A stretch of 64,000 bases of DNA from Nitrobacter sp039808345 (GCF_047824785.1 NZ_CP181167.1:1922001-1986000), one strand, 5' to 3'. Shown: positions 17,157-27,138, counted from the stretch's first letter. The notes: generated by a model from the letters alone, not told the origin. Numbers and translations: made by a program.

Positions 17157-18929
17157 TTAATTCTGCGGCAGATTGAGCCGGATATGAAGCTCGCGCAACT
17201 GCTTCGGAGCGACCTCCGACGGCGCGCCCATCAGCAGGTCTTCGGCCCGCTGGTTCATCGGAAACAGCGAAATCTCGCGCAGATTGGTGGTGCCGCAGAG
17301 CAGCATGACGATGCGATCGACGCCGGCCGCCATGCCGCCATGCGGCGGCGCGCCGTATTGAAACGCGCGGTACATGCCGCCGAACCGCTCGACCACCTCG
17401 TTCTCGCCATAGCCCGCGATTTCGAACGCCTTCACCATCGCTTCGGGCCGATGGTTGCGAATGCCGCCGGAGGCGATCTCGTAGCCGTTGCAGGTAATGT
17501 CGTACTGGAACGCCTTGATCGTCAGCGGGTCCTGGGTGTTGAGCGCGTCGAGCCCGCCCTGCGGCATCGAGAAGGGATTGTGCGAAAAGTCGATCTTCTT
17601 GTCTTCTTCATTGTACTCATACATCGGGAAATCGACGATCCAGGCCAATTCGAACCGGTCCTTGTCGATCAGGTTCAACTCCTCGCCGAGCCTGGTGCGG
17701 GCGAGCCCCGCGAACTTCCAGAATTTCGCCGGATCGCCAGCCACGAAGAATGCGGCGTCACCTGCCTTGAGGCCAAGCTGGACTCGAATCGCCTCGGTCC
17801 GCTCCGGACCGATGTTGTTGGCGAGCGGACCCGCGCCCTCGCCGCCTTCGCGCCACATGATGTAGCCGAGGCCGGGCTGGCCCTCGCCCTGTGCCCACGA
17901 GTTCATGCGGTCGCAGAACGCCCGGCTGCCGCCGCCGGGCCCGGGAATCGCCCAGACCTGGTTCTTCGAATCCTCAAGCATCCGGGCGAACACCTTGAAG
18001 CCGGAGCCGCGGAAGTGCTCGGAGACGTCCTGCATCAGCAGCGGGTTGCGCAAGTCGGGCTTGTCGGTGCCGTACTTGCGCAAGCTTTCAGCGAACGGAA
18101 TGCGCGGCCAGTTCCGGGTGACAGGCTTGCCCTTAGCGAACTCCTCGAACACGCTGGTAATGACCGGCTCAACCGCAGCGAAAACATCATCCTGTTCGAC
18201 AAAGCTCATCTCAAGGTCGAGCTGATAGAACTCGCCCGGCAGGCGGTCGGCGCGCGGGTCCTCGTCGCGGAAGCATGGCGCGATCTGGAAGTAGCGGTCG
18301 AAGCCCGACATCATCAGCAGTTGCTTGTACTGCTGCGGCGCCTGCGGCAGCGCATAGAACTTGCCGGGATGAATGCGCGAGGGAACCAGGAAGTCGCGCG
18401 CGCCTTCCGGCGAGGAAGCCGTCAGGATCGGAGTTTGGAATTCGAAGAACCCCTGCTCTTTCATGCGCTTGCGCATCGAATCGACGATAGCGCCGCGGGT
18501 CATGATGTTCTGATGCAGATTCTCGCGACGAAGGTCGAGGAAACGGTACTTAAGCCTTATATCTTCAGGATATTCCTGTTCACCGAACACCGGCAGCGGC
18601 AATTCGGCGGCGGGTCCCAGTACCTCGATCTCGGTGACATAGATCTCGACGTCACCGGTCGGCAGTTCCGGATTTTCGGTCCCCGCGGGACGGCGCCGCG
18701 CCTTGCCGTCGATCCGCACCACCCACTCCGAGCGCAACTTCTCCGCCAGCGCGAAGGCCGGGGAGTCCGGATCGGCCACGCACTGGGTCAGGCCGTAATG
18801 GTCGCGCAGGTCGATGAACAGAACCCCGCCATGATCGCGGATCCGATGGCACCAGCCTGACAGGCGGACGGTCTGGTCGATGTGGCTGTCGCGGAGCGCG
18901 CCGCAGGTATGGGACCGATAGCGATGCAT
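17157..18929 (-). CDS. aspS: Aspartyl-tRNA synthetase
   Basis: Charges tRNA-Asp with aspartate. From ATG 18929 (MHRYRSHTCGALRDSHIDQTVRLSGW) the protein has 590 residues, the bacterial length including the GAD insertion. An OB-fold anticodon-binding domain (1-105) is followed by class II motifs: FYQLDLEMSFV, FRDEDPRADR (motif 2) and AAGVDRIVMLL (motif 3, GxGxxR-type). The upstream extension of the frame to 19133 is not family-like. In many alphaproteobacteria the enzyme also charges tRNA-Asn for later amidation; sequence alone does not settle that here. It is divergent from rnd. Confidence 0.97.
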   Translation of the reverse strand: MHRYRSHTCGALRDSHIDQTVRLSGWCHRIRDHGGVLFIDLRDHYGLTQCVADPDSPAFALAEKLRSEWVVRIDGKARRRPAGTENPELPTGDVEIYVTEIEVLGPAAELPLPVFGEQEYPEDIRLKYRFLDLRRENLHQNIMTRGAIVDSMRKRMKEQGFFEFQTPILTASSPEGARDFLVPSRIHPGKFYALPQAPQQYKQLLMMSGFDRYFQIAPCFRDEDPRADRLPGEFYQLDLEMSFVEQDDVFAAVEPVITSVFEEFAKGKPVTRNWPRIPFAESLRKYGTDKPDLRNPLLMQDVSEHFRGSGFKVFARMLEDSKNQVWAIPGPGGGSRAFCDRMNSWAQGEGQPGLGYIMWREGGEGAGPLANNIGPERTEAIRVQLGLKAGDAAFFVAGDPAKFWKFAGLARTRLGEELNLIDKDRFELAWIVDFPMYEYNEEDKKIDFSHNPFSMPQGGLDALNTQDPLTIKAFQYDITCNGYEIASGGIRNHRPEAMVKAFEIAGYGENEVVERFGGMYRAFQYGAPPHGGMAAGVDRIVMLLCGTTNLREISLFPMNQRAEDLLMGAPSEVAPKQLRELHIRLNLPQN

Positions 18930-19156
18930 GGGAATCCTGCAAGAAGGCGTCAGAGGCGGAACAGGGGTCGGACGGGCCGCCGGATGGTCGAGCGTCAGGG
19001 GTTTACCCGAGCGAAAGGTGCGCGGCAACCGAGAGGCGGAACCTGAAAGAGCGGCCCGGATGATCATTCTTGACCGGAAAAGCCCGAAAAAGACAAGCGC
19101 GGCGTGCAGCAAAAAAGCAGGGCGACAGGGCAAAAAAGACGGGCTATGGAGCGTTC

Positions 19157-20305
19157 ATGGACCTGATTACCACCTCCGCGGAGCTGGCCTCCGTCTGCGC
19201 CCGTCTCGCCAAGCACCCGGTCATCACCGTCGACACCGAGTTCCTCCGCGAGACCACCTATTATCCCCTGCTCTGCGTCATTCAGCTGGCAAGTCCCGAT
19301 GAAGCCGTCGTGGTCGATGCTCTCGCCGAGGGAATCGACCTGAAGCCGTTTTTCGCTCTGATGTCGAACGAAAGCGTCCTCAAGGTCTTCCACGCCGCTC
19401 GGCAGGATATCGAGATTATCTGGCACCAGGCCGGCCTCATTCCCCATCCCGTCTTCGACACCCAGGTTGCCGCCATGGTGCTGGGACATGGCGATTCCAT
19501 CGCCTATGACGCGCTGGTCGAGCGCATTACCGGGCACCGTCCGGACAAGACTCACCGATTTACCGACTGGTCGCGCCGGCCGCTGACTGCGGAACAGCTC
19601 GAATACGCCGTCGCGGATGTCACCCACCTCCGCGACGTCTTTGCCGCCCTCGACGCCGATCTCAGGAAACGCGGACGCAGCGATTGGGTCAGCGAGGAGA
19701 TGGAGGTTCTGACGTCGCCGAAGACCTACGACTTTCATCCCGAACGCGCATGGGAGCGCTTGAAGAGCCGGGTCCGCAAGCCGAAGGACCTTGCCGTGCT
19801 GATGGAAGTGGCGGCCTGGCGCGAACAGGAAGCCCAGAGCCGCAATATTCCGCGGTCCCGCGTGCTGAAGGACGACGCCGTCGGCGATATCGCGATCCAT
19901 GCACCGGGCAGCCCGGAACGGTTGGCGACGCTGCGTTCGCTGCCCAAGGGTTTTGAAAGATCGCAGTGGGGTGCTGATATCGTCGCGGCGGTCCAGCGCG
20001 GGCTTGCACGAGACCTGCGTTCGCTGCCCAGGATCGAGAAGCCTCGCAACAATTCGAACGGCGCCGCCACGGTGGAGCTTCTCAAGGTTCTGCTGCGCAT
20101 GACCTCCGAGTGCCATGCTGTCGCGAGCAAGGTGATCGCGACGGTGGACGATCTGGAGCGGATCGTCGCCGACGACGAGGCCGATGTCAGCGCGCTGCAC
20201 GGGTGGCGGCGTGAACTGTTCGGCGAGGCCGCCCTCGCCCTGAAGCATGGCCGGCTGGCTCTGGCGATCGAAAAGGGCCGCGTGGTCCGCGTGGAGCGAA
20301 TCTAG
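19157..20305 (+). CDS. rnd: Ribonuclease D
   Basis: A 3'-5' exoribonuclease that trims tRNA and other stable RNA 3' ends. From ATG 19157 the protein has 382 residues. DEDDy exonuclease signatures are visible: Asp26 and Glu28 (TVDTEFLRE), Asp84 (FHAARQDIEII) and Tyr150/Asp154 (YAVADVTHL). An HRDC domain follows (about 200-290, AWREQEAQSRNIPRSRVLKDD). The frame extends upstream to 19070, but MDLITTSAEL is the family start. It ends against a convergent CorC-like gene with a shared stem-loop between. Confidence 0.95.
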   Translation: MDLITTSAELASVCARLAKHPVITVDTEFLRETTYYPLLCVIQLASPDEAVVVDALAEGIDLKPFFALMSNESVLKVFHAARQDIEIIWHQAGLIPHPVFDTQVAAMVLGHGDSIAYDALVERITGHRPDKTHRFTDWSRRPLTAEQLEYAVADVTHLRDVFAALDADLRKRGRSDWVSEEMEVLTSPKTYDFHPERAWERLKSRVRKPKDLAVLMEVAAWREQEAQSRNIPRSRVLKDDAVGDIAIHAPGSPERLATLRSLPKGFERSQWGADIVAAVQRGLARDLRSLPRIEKPRNNSNGAATVELLKVLLRMTSECHAVASKVIATVDDLERIVADDEADVSALHGWRRELFGEAALALKHGRLALAIEKGRVVRVERI

Positions 20306-20317
20306 CGAGGCTTTCCG

Positions 20318-20351
20318 ATCCCTGAATGGATCACGCGCGCGATTCAGGGAT
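20318..20351. terminator. Stem-loop between convergent rnd and CorC-like gene
   Basis: A perfect 10-bp stem (ATCCCTGAAT / ATTCAGGGAT) with a 14-nt loop lies in the 51-bp gap between convergent stops. The position suits a bidirectional terminator, but there is no U-run on either strand. Confidence 0.5.
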
Positions 20352-20356
20352 GCACG

Positions 20357-21667
20357 TCACTCGACCGGCCTCGAAGCGATCAGCCTGCTGATCCGCGGGC
20401 CGTCCATTTCCGAGATCCGGAACGACCACCCTTCCCAGGCGAACTCGTCGCCAACAGCTGGTATTCGACCCAGCAACTCGATCGCGCAGCCCGCCACCGT
20501 ATGGAAATCTCCATCCGGCTTATGGCTGATGCCCAGGTGCATCATCGCTTCGTCGATCGGCATTCTTCCGTTGATGACAAACTTGCCGTCGCCTCCTCCC
20601 AGTATGTCCGGCTCCTCACCGGCATCCGGCAGTTCACCTGCAATCGACTCGAGCAGATCGGTGCGCGTGACGATTCCCTGCAATGTCCCGTACTCATCGA
20701 CCACGACGCCGACGCGAACAGGCTGCGCCTTGAAACGCTCGATGGCTTGCAGGATCGGCGTGAACTCCGAAAGCGCGAGCGGTTGTTGCAACACCGCGAG
20801 CGGATCGACTTCGCGCCCCTCAAGCGCCTGATCGAGCAGGTCTTGCTTGCGCAGCACGCCCACGACCTCGTCGATGCTGCCCTGCCCGATAACGACGTGC
20901 TCATGCTTGCACTCACGCACCACCTTGAGAATTTCGTCCCGGCTGTCATCCGCGTCCGCCCAGACGATACTCGTCCGCGGCGTCATGATGTCGCTCACGT
21001 CGCGGCGGGTGAGGCTGATGACCCGCTCAACGACTTCCCGCTGGGTTCGAGCGAGCAAGCCGGCCCGTTCAGTCTCGGCGACGAGAAGCCTGATCTCGTC
21101 AGGCGAGTGAAGCGTTTCCTTTTCGCTGGCGGCGCTAAGGCCGAACAAACGCAGGACGCCGTTGCCGAGCCCGTTCAATGACACGATCGCCGGCTTCAAC
21201 AGAAACCCGAACAACGCCAGCGGGCGCACGATGATCAGCGCGGTGGTTTCTGTCCGCTGCAAGGCGAGGCTCTTCGGCGCGAGTTCGCCAAGCACGATGT
21301 GCAGGATCGTAATGATGGCAAAGGCGATAATGATGGCGATGGCGTGAGCGCCGATTTCGGCTCCGGTACCGAATGGCAGAACCAGCAGCGGCTCGATCAG
21401 GTGCGCCAGCGCCGGTTCTCCGATCCAGCCCAGAGCCAATGATGATAGCGTAATCCCGAGCTGGCACGCCGCGAGATTATAATCCAGGTGTTCAACCGCT
21501 TTCTGTAACGCATGGGCGTTTGCGCCTCCCGCGGCAACCAGTTGCGCGACGCGGCTACGGCGCATGGCCACCAGCGAAAACTCAGAAGCGACGAAGAAGC
21601 CGTTCGCGACGACAAGAATGATGACAGCGAGAACTCCGGCCAGACTGGTTAAACTGTCATCACCCAC
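20357..21667 (-). CDS. CorC/HlyC-type transporter-associated protein (CNNM + CBS)
   Basis: 436 residues. An N-terminal CNNM/DUF21 membrane domain (about 1-195) has several hydrophobic helices (LAGVLAVIILVVANGFFVASEF). A CBS pair follows (VSDIMTPRTSIVWADADDSRDEIL, ..VVDEYGTLQGIVTRTDLLESI), then a C-terminal CorC_HlyC domain (about 350-430, RMPIDEAMMHLG). Proteins of this type are implicated in Mg/Co efflux or ion homeostasis; 'hemolysin' in older annotation is misleading. It lies immediately downstream of ppk-ppx, separated by repeat E. Confidence 0.88.
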   Translation of the reverse strand: MGDDSLTSLAGVLAVIILVVANGFFVASEFSLVAMRRSRVAQLVAAGGANAHALQKAVEHLDYNLAACQLGITLSSLALGWIGEPALAHLIEPLLVLPFGTGAEIGAHAIAIIIAFAIITILHIVLGELAPKSLALQRTETTALIIVRPLALFGFLLKPAIVSLNGLGNGVLRLFGLSAASEKETLHSPDEIRLLVAETERAGLLARTQREVVERVISLTRRDVSDIMTPRTSIVWADADDSRDEILKVVRECKHEHVVIGQGSIDEVVGVLRKQDLLDQALEGREVDPLAVLQQPLALSEFTPILQAIERFKAQPVRVGVVVDEYGTLQGIVTRTDLLESIAGELPDAGEEPDILGGGDGKFVINGRMPIDEAMMHLGISHKPDGDFHTVAGCAIELLGRIPAVGDEFAWEGWSFRISEMDGPRISRLIASRPVE

Positions 21668-21691
21668 GGCGATATCTCCTTATGGAGGCGG

Positions 21692-21739
21692 GAGCGTCTT
21701 CGAGCGAACCGATATCCACTTCGCTTGTAAACGCTCTAG
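21692..21739. repeat. Dispersed mosaic repeat, copy E, supplying the ppx stop
   Basis: The 48-bp form GAGCGTCTTCGAGCGAACC...CACTTCGCTTGTAAACGCTCTAG. Its terminal CTA (21736-21738) reads as TAG on the minus strand and ends ppx. It lies just upstream of the CorC-like gene. Confidence 0.85.
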
Positions 21740-23325
21740 CGGAGGACGATCGAGCCCGAGCGGCCGACAAGGCGCGCCAGCTGCTTGAACCGGCCACCCA
21801 CACGATCCGCGACCAGATCGACCAGCCGGTGTTCGAACACAAGCGTCAGCTTGCGACCGCTGCTTTTGAACTGGGTGGCGGACAACACGCCTGGTTGAGC
21901 TGCCGAAATCAGATGCGCGACGCGAAAGGCGGCGCCCAGAATGCGCGCGCTCTCATCCATGGGCGAAGTTACCAGTTCGGATACCACGGGTGAAGGAGCG
22001 TTAGCTTCACTCAATCCGGCATAGCGGTAGTATACCGACAGCGCGACGAAGGCTCGTCCCTGATGGTCGATGCTGACGAAATTGCCATTCATGATCAGAC
22101 TGAGCGTCTGCTCGCTGCGGTAGTCGGGATGGATGCGCCATCCGATATCGGAAAGCAGGCAGGCGGTGTGGCGCAGCCGTCGGTCGTCTTCGGTCTCCTT
22201 GAGCTTTAGAGTCCGAAACAACCGATCGGTCCATTCGATCAGTTCCTCGGCATGACACGCCGAGCGCGACAGCAAGCCGTTCAGCGTTTGCGCGGCGCAG
22301 ATCAATCCATCTCTGGATCGGTCGGCGGCGGGCAGCATCGAATAAAGTAGACCCTCACGGACGCCATAGGTCGAGAACACGATGGCCTTCGGCTTCGCAA
22401 TCCGGATGATGTGCTCCAGCACCAGAGCGGCATAAGTCAGCAGCGGCTGCCGTGCTTCGGCGACCACCTCGATATCCGCCAGCATGTCGGAAGCAACCAG
22501 ACGGCGCAGCCGCCTGACGAAATCAAGCGCGTCGGCCGCGGGAATGGAATAGCCGTGCATGACGCGAAGCGGATACCCGCTCTGGATGATGTGAAGGCGC
22601 GCCAGCGCGCGCCATGTTCCGCCGATAGCGTAGAAAGTGCGGCCCTTGCCGGCCTTCAGCGGTGTCGCGTCGGCGAGCGCGGCTTTTACAATGCTGTTCG
22701 CGCGCTTCAGCGATTTCTTCGACGCATCCTGCAAGGCGAGACTGCCCAGCGGCAGCGTTATTCCGCGCCCCACCCGGTGGTTGCGCACGTCGGTCAGTTC
22801 CAGCGAACCGCCGCCGAGATCGCCCACGATTCCGTTCGGTTTGTGGACGCTGGAAACGACCCCGAGCGCCGCAAGGTAGGCTTCCTGTGGTCCCGGCAGA
22901 ATTTCAATCGTCACGCCGCAGATGCGCTCAGCCTGGGCTATGAAATCCGCGCCGTTGGTGGCGTCGCGGCATGCGGCGGTCGCGATGGCGTGAACGCGGC
23001 TGATCTTCATGACCTTGCACAGCGCATGGAAACGCCGCAGGGATGTCAGCGCCTTGGTGATGGCATCCGACGCAAGCAATCCGGTGGACTGCACTTCGCG
23101 CCCGAGTCCGCACGATGCCTTCTCGTTGAAGACCGAGACGAGACTTCGCTCCAACGCTTCATAGACGACGAGGCGAACGGAGTTGGAGCCGATATCGATG
23201 ACGGCGACACTGGAGTCCGGCTTGCGCGGACGCAGATATGTCGGGGCCGGCGGTCTATGCCGGCGGCTGCCGCTCTGAGCGACGCGTGAGACGGCGCGGC
23301 GAAGATTCCTTGAGCGACTTTCCAC
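21736..23325 (-). CDS. ppx: Exopolyphosphatase / guanosine pentaphosphate phosphatase
   Basis: Ppx/GppA enzymes hydrolyse terminal phosphates of polyphosphate or convert pppGpp to ppGpp. 529 residues. The ASKHA phosphate-binding motifs are seen: AVIDIGSNSVRLVVYEA and IVGDLGGGSLELTDV. The C-terminal HD-like helical region (ETEDDRRLRHTACLLSDIGWRIHPDYR) follows. The chosen ATG (23325) makes the gene overlap the end of ppk by 71 nt; a basic, poorly conserved N-terminus of about 40 residues suggests the true start could be later. It forms an operon with ppk. The stop comes from repeat E. Confidence 0.92.
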   Translation of the reverse strand: MESRSRNLRRAVSRVAQSGSRRHRPPAPTYLRPRKPDSSVAVIDIGSNSVRLVVYEALERSLVSVFNEKASCGLGREVQSTGLLASDAITKALTSLRRFHALCKVMKISRVHAIATAACRDATNGADFIAQAERICGVTIEILPGPQEAYLAALGVVSSVHKPNGIVGDLGGGSLELTDVRNHRVGRGITLPLGSLALQDASKKSLKRANSIVKAALADATPLKAGKGRTFYAIGGTWRALARLHIIQSGYPLRVMHGYSIPAADALDFVRRLRRLVASDMLADIEVVAEARQPLLTYAALVLEHIIRIAKPKAIVFSTYGVREGLLYSMLPAADRSRDGLICAAQTLNGLLSRSACHAEELIEWTDRLFRTLKLKETEDDRRLRHTACLLSDIGWRIHPDYRSEQTLSLIMNGNFVSIDHQGRAFVALSVYYRYAGLSEANAPSPVVSELVTSPMDESARILGAAFRVAHLISAAQPGVLSATQFKSSGRKLTLVFEHRLVDLVADRVGGRFKQLARLVGRSGSIVLR

Positions 23326-25456
23326 GGCCGGACAGACTCGGGTTTGTCATGAAATAGTTATGCAGGTTGAAGGGCTCCTCACCCTTCGCGGCCTTCATAC
23401 GCGTTGACGATCCATCCGGCAACAACTGCCAGCTCTGTTCGGTATCCTTGAGGTTCGCGACCATGATCTGTTCGAGAACCTGCCGATGCACCGTCGCATT
23501 CTGCAGCGGGCACAGCACTTCGACACGCCGGTCGAGGTTGCGCGGCATCATGTCCGCGGACGAGATATACACAGCGGCCTTTGGTCCTGGCATGGTCTGC
23601 CCCATTCCAAAACAATAAATCCGGCCGTGCTCCAGAAACCTGCCGATGACTGACTTGACGCGAATGTTTTCCGACAATCCGGGAACTCCGGGCCGCAGGC
23701 AGCAGATGCCGCGCACGATCAATTCGACGGAAACGCCTGCCATGGATGCTTCATAGAGCGCATCGATGATGTCGGGATCGACCAGCGCGTTCATCTTCAT
23801 CCAGACCGCGGCCGGTTTGCCGTTACGGGCGAAAGTGGTTTCACCGCGAATATGATCGAGAATCCGATTCCGCAGCGTCAGGGGCGATACGGCCATTCTC
23901 TCGATATCGCTCGGCTCGGCGTAGCCCGTGATGTAATTGAATACGCGCGCCGCATCACGGCCTATGATCGGATCCGACGTGAAATACGACAGGTCGGTAT
24001 AGATACGCGCGGTCACCGGGTGATAGTTGCCGGTACCGGTGTGGATGTAGGTCGCGAGATTGCCGCCTTCCCGGCGCACGACCAGCGAGAGCTTGGCGTG
24101 CGTCTTTAGTTCGAGGAAGCCGTAGACTACCTGCACGCCGGCGCGCTCGAGGTCGCGCGCCCAGCGGATGTTGGCCTCTTCGTCGAACCGCGCCTTGAGC
24201 TCGATGAGCGCCGTGACGGACTTGCCTGCCTCCGCGGCCTCCGCCAGCGCCCGCACGATCGGCGAGTTGTTGGAGGTGCGGTAGAGCGTCTGCTTGATCG
24301 CGACGACGTCAGGGTCGCGCGCGGCCTGTTGCAGGAATTGCACGACGACGTCGAACGACTCGTAAGGATGATGAACGATCAGGTCCTTCTGCCGGATGGC
24401 GGCGAACACGTCGCCGCCATGATCGCGCACGCGCTCGGGATGGCGCGGAACATACGGCACGAATTCAAGGTCGGGCCGGTCGAGCCGTGTGAGTTGCGAC
24501 AGCTCGTTCATGGCGAGGACGCCGTCCACCAGCAGCACTTCGTCGTCAGCCGCCGATAGCGCCCGCTGAACGAATGCGCGCAGCTCGGCGGGCATGGCGG
24601 CTTCGATTTCGAGCCGGATGACGGAGCCGCGCCGGCGGCGTTTCAACGCAGTCTCGAACAGGCGAACCAGATCCTCCGCCTCCTCCTCGATTTCCAGCTC
24701 GGAGTCCCGGATGATGCGGAACGCGCCCTGCCCCTTGACGGTGTAGCCCGGAAACAGCCGGTTGATGAACAGGCTGGTGGCGCCTTCAATTGTGATCAGC
24801 CTGACCGGATCGTCCTTGCTGGCTACCGGCAGCCTCAGGAACCGGTCGATCTTGCTGGGCATGCGGATCAACGCATTCATCGGCTTGCCATCGGAGGTCC
24901 GCGCCAGTTGCAGCGCGATGGTGAAGCCAAGGCTTGGAATGAACGGAAACGGGTGGGCCGGATCGATGGCGAGCGGCGTCAGCAAAGGGAAGATATTGTG
25001 CAGGAAGTGATCGGCGATCCAGTTCCGCTCGGCTTTGGTGACATCCTTGCCGTCGATCAGGACGATCCCCACCCCGGCCAGCATATTGCGCAGATCCCGC
25101 CAGATCGCCTGCTGGTCGCTCGCGAGATCGGAGACCGTCTCGTTGATGAGAACGAGTTGCTCCGACGGCGTCAGCCCGTCCGGGCTGCGCTCGGTGATCC
25201 CTTCCCGCACCTGCGCCTTGATGCCGGCGACGCGGACCATGAAGAATTCATCGAGGTTATTGGCGGAAATCGACAGAAATCGGACGCGCTCAAGCGCGGG
25301 ATGGCCGGGATTGACCGATTCCTCAAGGACGCGGCGGTTAAAATGCAGCCAGGATAATTCCCGATTGATAAACCGTTCCGGACTGGCCCGGATCGCTGAG
25401 TCCAGTTCCAGTTCCGGCTTTTTGTCTTCGGGAGCAATCGCTTGAATTGAATCCAT
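23255..25456 (-). CDS. ppk: Polyphosphate kinase 1
   Basis: Makes polyphosphate from ATP reversibly at the membrane. 733 residues, normal PPK1 length. The N-domain begins RFINRELSWLHFNRRVLEE, followed by SANNLDEFFMVRVAG. The head domain follows, and then the catalytic region with YRTSNNSPIVRALAEAAEAGKSVTALIELKARFDEE and the HTGTGNYHP stretch that includes a catalytic histidine region of the phospholipase-D-like fold. It overlaps ppx, a common pairing that sets polyphosphate turnover. Repeat F lies upstream. Confidence 0.97.
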   Translation of the reverse strand: MDSIQAIAPEDKKPELELDSAIRASPERFINRELSWLHFNRRVLEESVNPGHPALERVRFLSISANNLDEFFMVRVAGIKAQVREGITERSPDGLTPSEQLVLINETVSDLASDQQAIWRDLRNMLAGVGIVLIDGKDVTKAERNWIADHFLHNIFPLLTPLAIDPAHPFPFIPSLGFTIALQLARTSDGKPMNALIRMPSKIDRFLRLPVASKDDPVRLITIEGATSLFINRLFPGYTVKGQGAFRIIRDSELEIEEEAEDLVRLFETALKRRRRGSVIRLEIEAAMPAELRAFVQRALSAADDEVLLVDGVLAMNELSQLTRLDRPDLEFVPYVPRHPERVRDHGGDVFAAIRQKDLIVHHPYESFDVVVQFLQQAARDPDVVAIKQTLYRTSNNSPIVRALAEAAEAGKSVTALIELKARFDEEANIRWARDLERAGVQVVYGFLELKTHAKLSLVVRREGGNLATYIHTGTGNYHPVTARIYTDLSYFTSDPIIGRDAARVFNYITGYAEPSDIERMAVSPLTLRNRILDHIRGETTFARNGKPAAVWMKMNALVDPDIIDALYEASMAGVSVELIVRGICCLRPGVPGLSENIRVKSVIGRFLEHGRIYCFGMGQTMPGPKAAVYISSADMMPRNLDRRVEVLCPLQNATVHRQVLEQIMVANLKDTEQSWQLLPDGSSTRMKAAKGEEPFNLHNYFMTNPSLSGRGKSLKESSPRRLTRRSERQPPA

Positions 25457-25490
25457 CGATATGTCGGTCCGTATTCTCGTGCCTTCGAGC

Positions 25491-25582
25491 GAAGCGGATA
25501 GCCGGTTCGCGTAAAGAAAACGCGTCAGATCAAAACCTGCTTGCCCGCTTCCGACCCCGTCAGAAGTGGTGAGGCTCAGATA
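25491..25582. repeat. Dispersed mosaic repeat, copy F
   Basis: TTCGAGCGAAGCGGATA...GGTTCGCGTAAAGAAAACGCGTCA followed by a diverged CCGCTTCC...CAGAAGTGG palindrome. It sits between ppk and the hdaA end, in the same orientation as copy A. Confidence 0.8.
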
Positions 25583-25703
25583 CTGAGGCTGCGGCGCAAC
25601 AGCGGTAAAACCATGGGCCAGCTCGATGACGTTTCCATGACATTTGACGTTGCGGAAGGTCGGGGCGTCAAGGTCTGTCGAAGGAATGCGGAGCCGTATG
25701 GTT

Positions 25704-26387
25704 TCAGTCGTGATTTCGAAGCAGTTCCGCGGCGAGCGCGCGCGTCACCGGCCTGCCAAGCCGTAACGATTCGGCATCGAGCCGTTCGACCGCGAGGCGG
25801 GCGGCGGCAACCGATCGTTCGGTCCGCGTTGCGATCAAACTCACGATCGCTTCGTCGATATTCATCTGGCGGTCCGCGGAGAACTTCACGATCAGCGCCC
25901 GGAGCAGATGATCGTCGGGCGGCATCAACGTCACGACCGGCACCGCGCGCAGTCGCGACCGGAGGTCGCGCAGCCCGATCTCGATCGCGGCCGGCGTGAC
26001 TCGCGCCGTCATCAGCACGAACGCGGCTTCCTCACGGGCGAGGTTCATCAGGTGGAACAGGGCAAGCTCATCGAAGGTTTTCGGATTGATATCCTCCACG
26101 ACAAGCGCCCCTGTCGTCAGGGCCATCGGCACCGTCGCCGCGGTCAGGCCTTGCGCGCTGATGGAGCGCGCCCCTGCCCGTTCCGCCCAGATCGCCGCGA
26201 GATGACTCTTGCCGCAACCTTCAGGGCCGGCCAGCAACATGATCCTGTTCGGCCACTCCGGCCAGCTCTCGATCAGCGACAGCGCCGCCGTGTTCGCGGG
26301 ACCTTCAAGAAAATCATCCCGTGAAAAGCTTTCAGCGTGCGGCAGCGAGAATGCGAGCTGACGGGAGGGAGGACGGCCTGCCACGCA
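25704..26387 (-). CDS. hdaA: DnaA-homologous regulatory protein HdaA
   Basis: Hda-type proteins, with the beta clamp, trigger ATP hydrolysis on DnaA and so restrain replication initiation. From GTG 26387, which has GGAG upstream, 227 residues; ATG 26408 is an alternative. The N-terminal QLAFSL (9-14) fits a clamp-binding motif. Walker A is GPEGCGKS (53-60) and VVEDINPKTF the Walker B-like segment; the arginine-finger region is DLRSRLRAVPVV. There is no DnaA DNA-binding domain, consistent with Hda. It follows the pgsA-like gene by about 40 nt. Confidence 0.9.
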   Translation of the reverse strand, partial: CVAGRPPSRQLAFSLPHAESFSRDDFLEGPANTAALSLIESWPEWPNRIMLLAGPEGCGKSHLAAIWAERAGARSISAQGLTAATVPMALTTGALVVEDINPKTFDELALFHLMNLAREEAAFVLMTARVTPAAIEIGLRDLRSRLRAVPVVTLMPPDDHLLRALIVKFSADRQMNIDEAIVSLIATRTERSVAAARLAVERLDAESLRLGRPVTRALAAELLRNHD

Positions 26388-26429
26388 TTTACTCCACGTC
26401 AGCACCAACTCGCGCGCACGGTGCGACCT

Positions 26430-26972
26430 TCATTGCGGATCGATGGTGCTCATGTGGCGCACCCACTCCACGAGATAGAAAGAGACGGAAACCAGGGTCA
26501 GGATCGCTATGGCGGCCATCAGAAGGGCTTCGTAGGGCGAGGAATCAAATCCGAATCCCAGCGCGGCCAGCACCAGCGCCGCGAACGCGACCTGCGCTCC
26601 CGTATTGAGCTTCGAGACCAGCAGCGGCTTCATCGGCACCGGCTTGTTGAACAGCCACGACACGATCACGGCCCCGACGATCATGATGTCGCGCGAGACC
26701 ACCAGGATAACGAGCCAGATGGGAATAGCTCCCAGGATGCCGAGCGTCACGAAGATCGAGACCAGCAGCGCCTTGTCAGCCAGCGGATCCAGGAGCGCGC
26801 CCAGTTCGCTCGCCATATTGAAGCGCTTGGCCAGAAACCCGTCCACCGCATCGCTGACGCCGGCAACCACGAAGATGGCGAAAGCGATCTCCATCTGATT
26901 GGAGGCGATAGCCCAGACAATGATTGGCACGAGCAGAATACGGCCGAGCGTAATGATATTTGGAATACTCAC
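26430..26972 (-). CDS. pgsA: CDP-alcohol phosphatidyltransferase (PgsA-like)
   Basis: Likely forms phosphatidylglycerophosphate from CDP-diacylglycerol and glycerol-3-phosphate in the inner membrane. From GTG 26972 (VSIPNIITLGRILLVPIIVW) 180 residues with about five hydrophobic helices. The CDP-alcohol transferase motif D-x2-DG-x2-A-x9-G-x3-D-x3-D is read from DAVDGFLAKRFNMASELGAL (41-60) into LDPLADK. A longer open frame to 27155 overlaps purM and has no family likeness. In Rhizobiales a gene of this type precedes hdaA, so it may be a dedicated paralogue rather than the main PgsA. Confidence 0.88.
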   Translation of the reverse strand: MSIPNIITLGRILLVPIIVWAIASNQMEIAFAIFVVAGVSDAVDGFLAKRFNMASELGALLDPLADKALLVSIFVTLGILGAIPIWLVILVVSRDIMIVGAVIVSWLFNKPVPMKPLLVSKLNTGAQVAFAALVLAALGFGFDSSPYEALLMAAIAILTLVSVSFYLVEWVRHMSTIDPQ

Positions 26973-27138
26973 GCGACTTACAGGCTCCGGATGGTTCCCG
27001 CACAAAACCTTCGGGAGGCGAGGCTTTGCAGAAGAGGTCGGCCTTTGTCTACATAGTATATGCGGACAGCCCGTGCGAGCCATTGCGCAAGTCCGCGATC
27101 CGACGTAACCAGCCGGAAACGCCTTCGGATGCCGCTGC